In this document: in pieces, positions 63,049-64,000 of the stretch
Numbering within the stretch: position 1 is the first letter of the stretch
How the letters are laid out: every line of letters starts with the position of its first letter
Assembly: GCF_024806835.1 (NCBI RefSeq)
Contig: NZ_JANTYU010000004.1
Location: forward strand, 248,001-312,000
Reading direction: 5' to 3'
Length of the DNA: 64,000 nt
DNA from: Xanthomonas sp. 3793
GTDB lineage: Bacteria > Pseudomonadota > Gammaproteobacteria > Xanthomonadales > Xanthomonadaceae
Program-made: the position numbers and the translations under genes
Notes under the pieces: model-generated
What the model was told of the DNA's origin: nothing
What the model saw: only the letters and a program-made list of their open reading frames with translations
Database searches by the model: none

Positions 63049-63465
63049 GCTGTCAGCCTCATGATCGGAAACTGCCGTCGATGACGGCGACTGAGGCTGG
63101 CACGGCCACACCGTGCACGATGCGACCCAAGAGCTGGCTGGGGCGCGCATGGTCGATCCGGGCCGGAGCGCTGTCAATAGAGGCGCACGTTGGATGCGCT
63201 GCAATCCACGGCAAAGAGGCTGCTCCGGTACACGACGTACCGGGCGGGCGCCCGGCAATACGCACATCGGCTTGCGGCACGGAATCCGCGCGTCACGCCG
63301 TCAATGACGGCCCCGGACAGCCCATCGGCGCGTATGGGAATTGGTGGACGCCATGCATGGCCGACCGCGTTTGGCTGCAGCAAGGCGCACGTGCGTCGAT
63401 GCCGCGGGCCATTGCACCGCCCGCATCCCGATTGCAGGCCTACGGCAACGCGACATCCGCGCGTG
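63049..63465. other. Spacer between deacetylase and siderophore receptor
   Basis: About 420 bases, no credible gene. It presumably holds the receptor promoter, but I see no convincing Fur-box or terminator. Confidence 0.4.
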
Positions 63466-64000
63466 TTACTTCGCTCCGGGCACGATCCCCACCAGCCCGC
63501 GCACCCGCATCGCTTCCAGCACGCCACGCAGGATGGCCAGGTTGTGGCCATGCGCAGCACCTTCGTGCAGCAGCACGATGGCGCCGGGGCGCAGGTCGCG
63601 CACGATGCGCGCGATGGTGACGTCCGGCTCGCAGTGCACGCCGTCGAAGCCGCGTGCGCTCCAGGCCACGCGGGTCAGCCCGTGCGCGCGCAGTGGCGAG
63701 GCGACGAAGGGGTTGGTCATGCCCACCACCGAGCGATACAGCCGCGGGGCCTGCCCGGTGATGCTGGCCAGGGTACGCTGCGCCAGGCCGATTTCCTGCG
63801 CCATGCGGCGCGGCCCCAATGCCCAGAACCAGGCCTGCGGATGGGTATGGCTGTGGTTGCCGATGCCGTGCCCGCGGCGCACGATCTCGCGCACCAGTTC
63901 AGGCCGCTGCTCGGCCCGCGCGCCGACCACGAAGAAGGTGGCCTTGGCGTCGTAGGCATCGAGCAGTTCGAGAATGGCCGGGGTGTCGTCGGACGGGCCG
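63466..64000 (-). CDS. Polysaccharide deacetylase (NodB homology), N-terminally cut by window end
   Basis: The frame runs off the right window edge, so the N terminus is missing. The visible 177 residues begin GPSDDTPAILELLDAYDAKA, the usual sequence right after the first metal-binding Asp motif (TFDDG in the family). ATFFVVGARA, the zinc motif HSHTHP and the later motif RSVVGMTNPF follow, and the C-terminal LLHEGAAHGHNLAIL holds the last motif His. Carbohydrate esterase 4 enzymes remove N- or O-acetyl groups from polysaccharides such as chitin oligomers or peptidoglycan. Localisation cannot be judged without the N terminus. Confidence 0.9.
   Translation of the reverse strand, partial: GPSDDTPAILELLDAYDAKATFFVVGARAEQRPELVREIVRRGHGIGNHSHTHPQAWFWALGPRRMAQEIGLAQRTLASITGQAPRLYRSVVGMTNPFVASPLRAHGLTRVAWSARGFDGVHCEPDVTIARIVRDLRPGAIVLLHEGAAHGHNLAILRGVLEAMRVRGLVGIVPGAK

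Overview
The window looks like chromosomal DNA of a plant-associated gammaproteobacterium, most likely genus Xanthomonas. The basis is high-GC coding, a complete sucrose locus in the suxR/suxC/suxA/suxB arrangement known from Xanthomonas, a tctDE-citH citrate locus, several TonB-dependent receptors, and dense dispersed palindromic repeats between genes. I saw no rRNA or tRNA gene, insertion sequence, prophage or CRISPR array. The assignment rests on gene content, not on a database search.

Layout. 1-6 kb: leucine biosynthesis, with the 3' end of leuA converging on a leuC-leuD-leuB operon that is divergent from a LysR regulator. 6-12.4 kb: a beta-propeller/GGDEF sensor protein, a TetR regulator, a Pcm-like methyltransferase and a TolC-type channel. 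12.9-18.3 kb: cell envelope (Kdo transferase waaA, an LpxL-type acyltransferase, an O-antigen ligase/polymerase-like protein, a GT4 glycosyltransferase, a zinc-finger protein and a small lipoprotein). 18.7-22 kb: a secreted GH92 alpha-mannosidase. 22.3-30.6 kb: C4-dicarboxylate use (malic enzyme maeB, transporter dctA, an OprO/P-type porin and a hybrid histidine kinase). 30.9-34.2 kb: an amidase-like lipoprotein and a siderophore receptor behind a Fur-box-like site. 35-38.1 kb: an aldo/keto reductase, NTF2-like, Atu4866-like and SDR cluster.

38.3-46 kb: a LuxR-type response regulator, then the overlapping tctD-tctE-solute-binding-protein operon, divergent from a second OprO/P-type porin and citH, followed by a PhaB-like reductase whose catalytic Tyr is Phe. 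46.3-53.6 kb: the sucrose locus, with LacI-type SuxR, MFS transporter SuxC, TonB-dependent receptor SuxA and amylosucrase SuxB. Two identical 14-bp palindromes in the suxC/suxA divergent promoter are probable SuxR operators. 54-60.1 kb: housekeeping genes (DJ-1/PfpI protein, QEGLA-motif metalloprotease-like protein, rsgA, alaA-like aminotransferase, SGNH hydrolase, methyltransferase). 60.9-64 kb: a second siderophore receptor and a truncated polysaccharide deacetylase.

Two themes recur. First, there are two parallel carboxylate-uptake modules, each with an outer-membrane porin, an inner-membrane carrier and a histidine kinase (dctA module and citH module). Second, most gene-free stretches are filled by three families of dispersed inverted repeats: a composite element of about 100 bp that forms part of a mosaic up to about 340 bp, a GGGATT/AATCCC palindrome, and a CTCCC/GGGAG palindrome. 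One copy of the second family has supplied the C-terminal codons of LeuC. Two copies sit directly against start codons (leuD, tctD) that lack a visible Shine-Dalgarno sequence.
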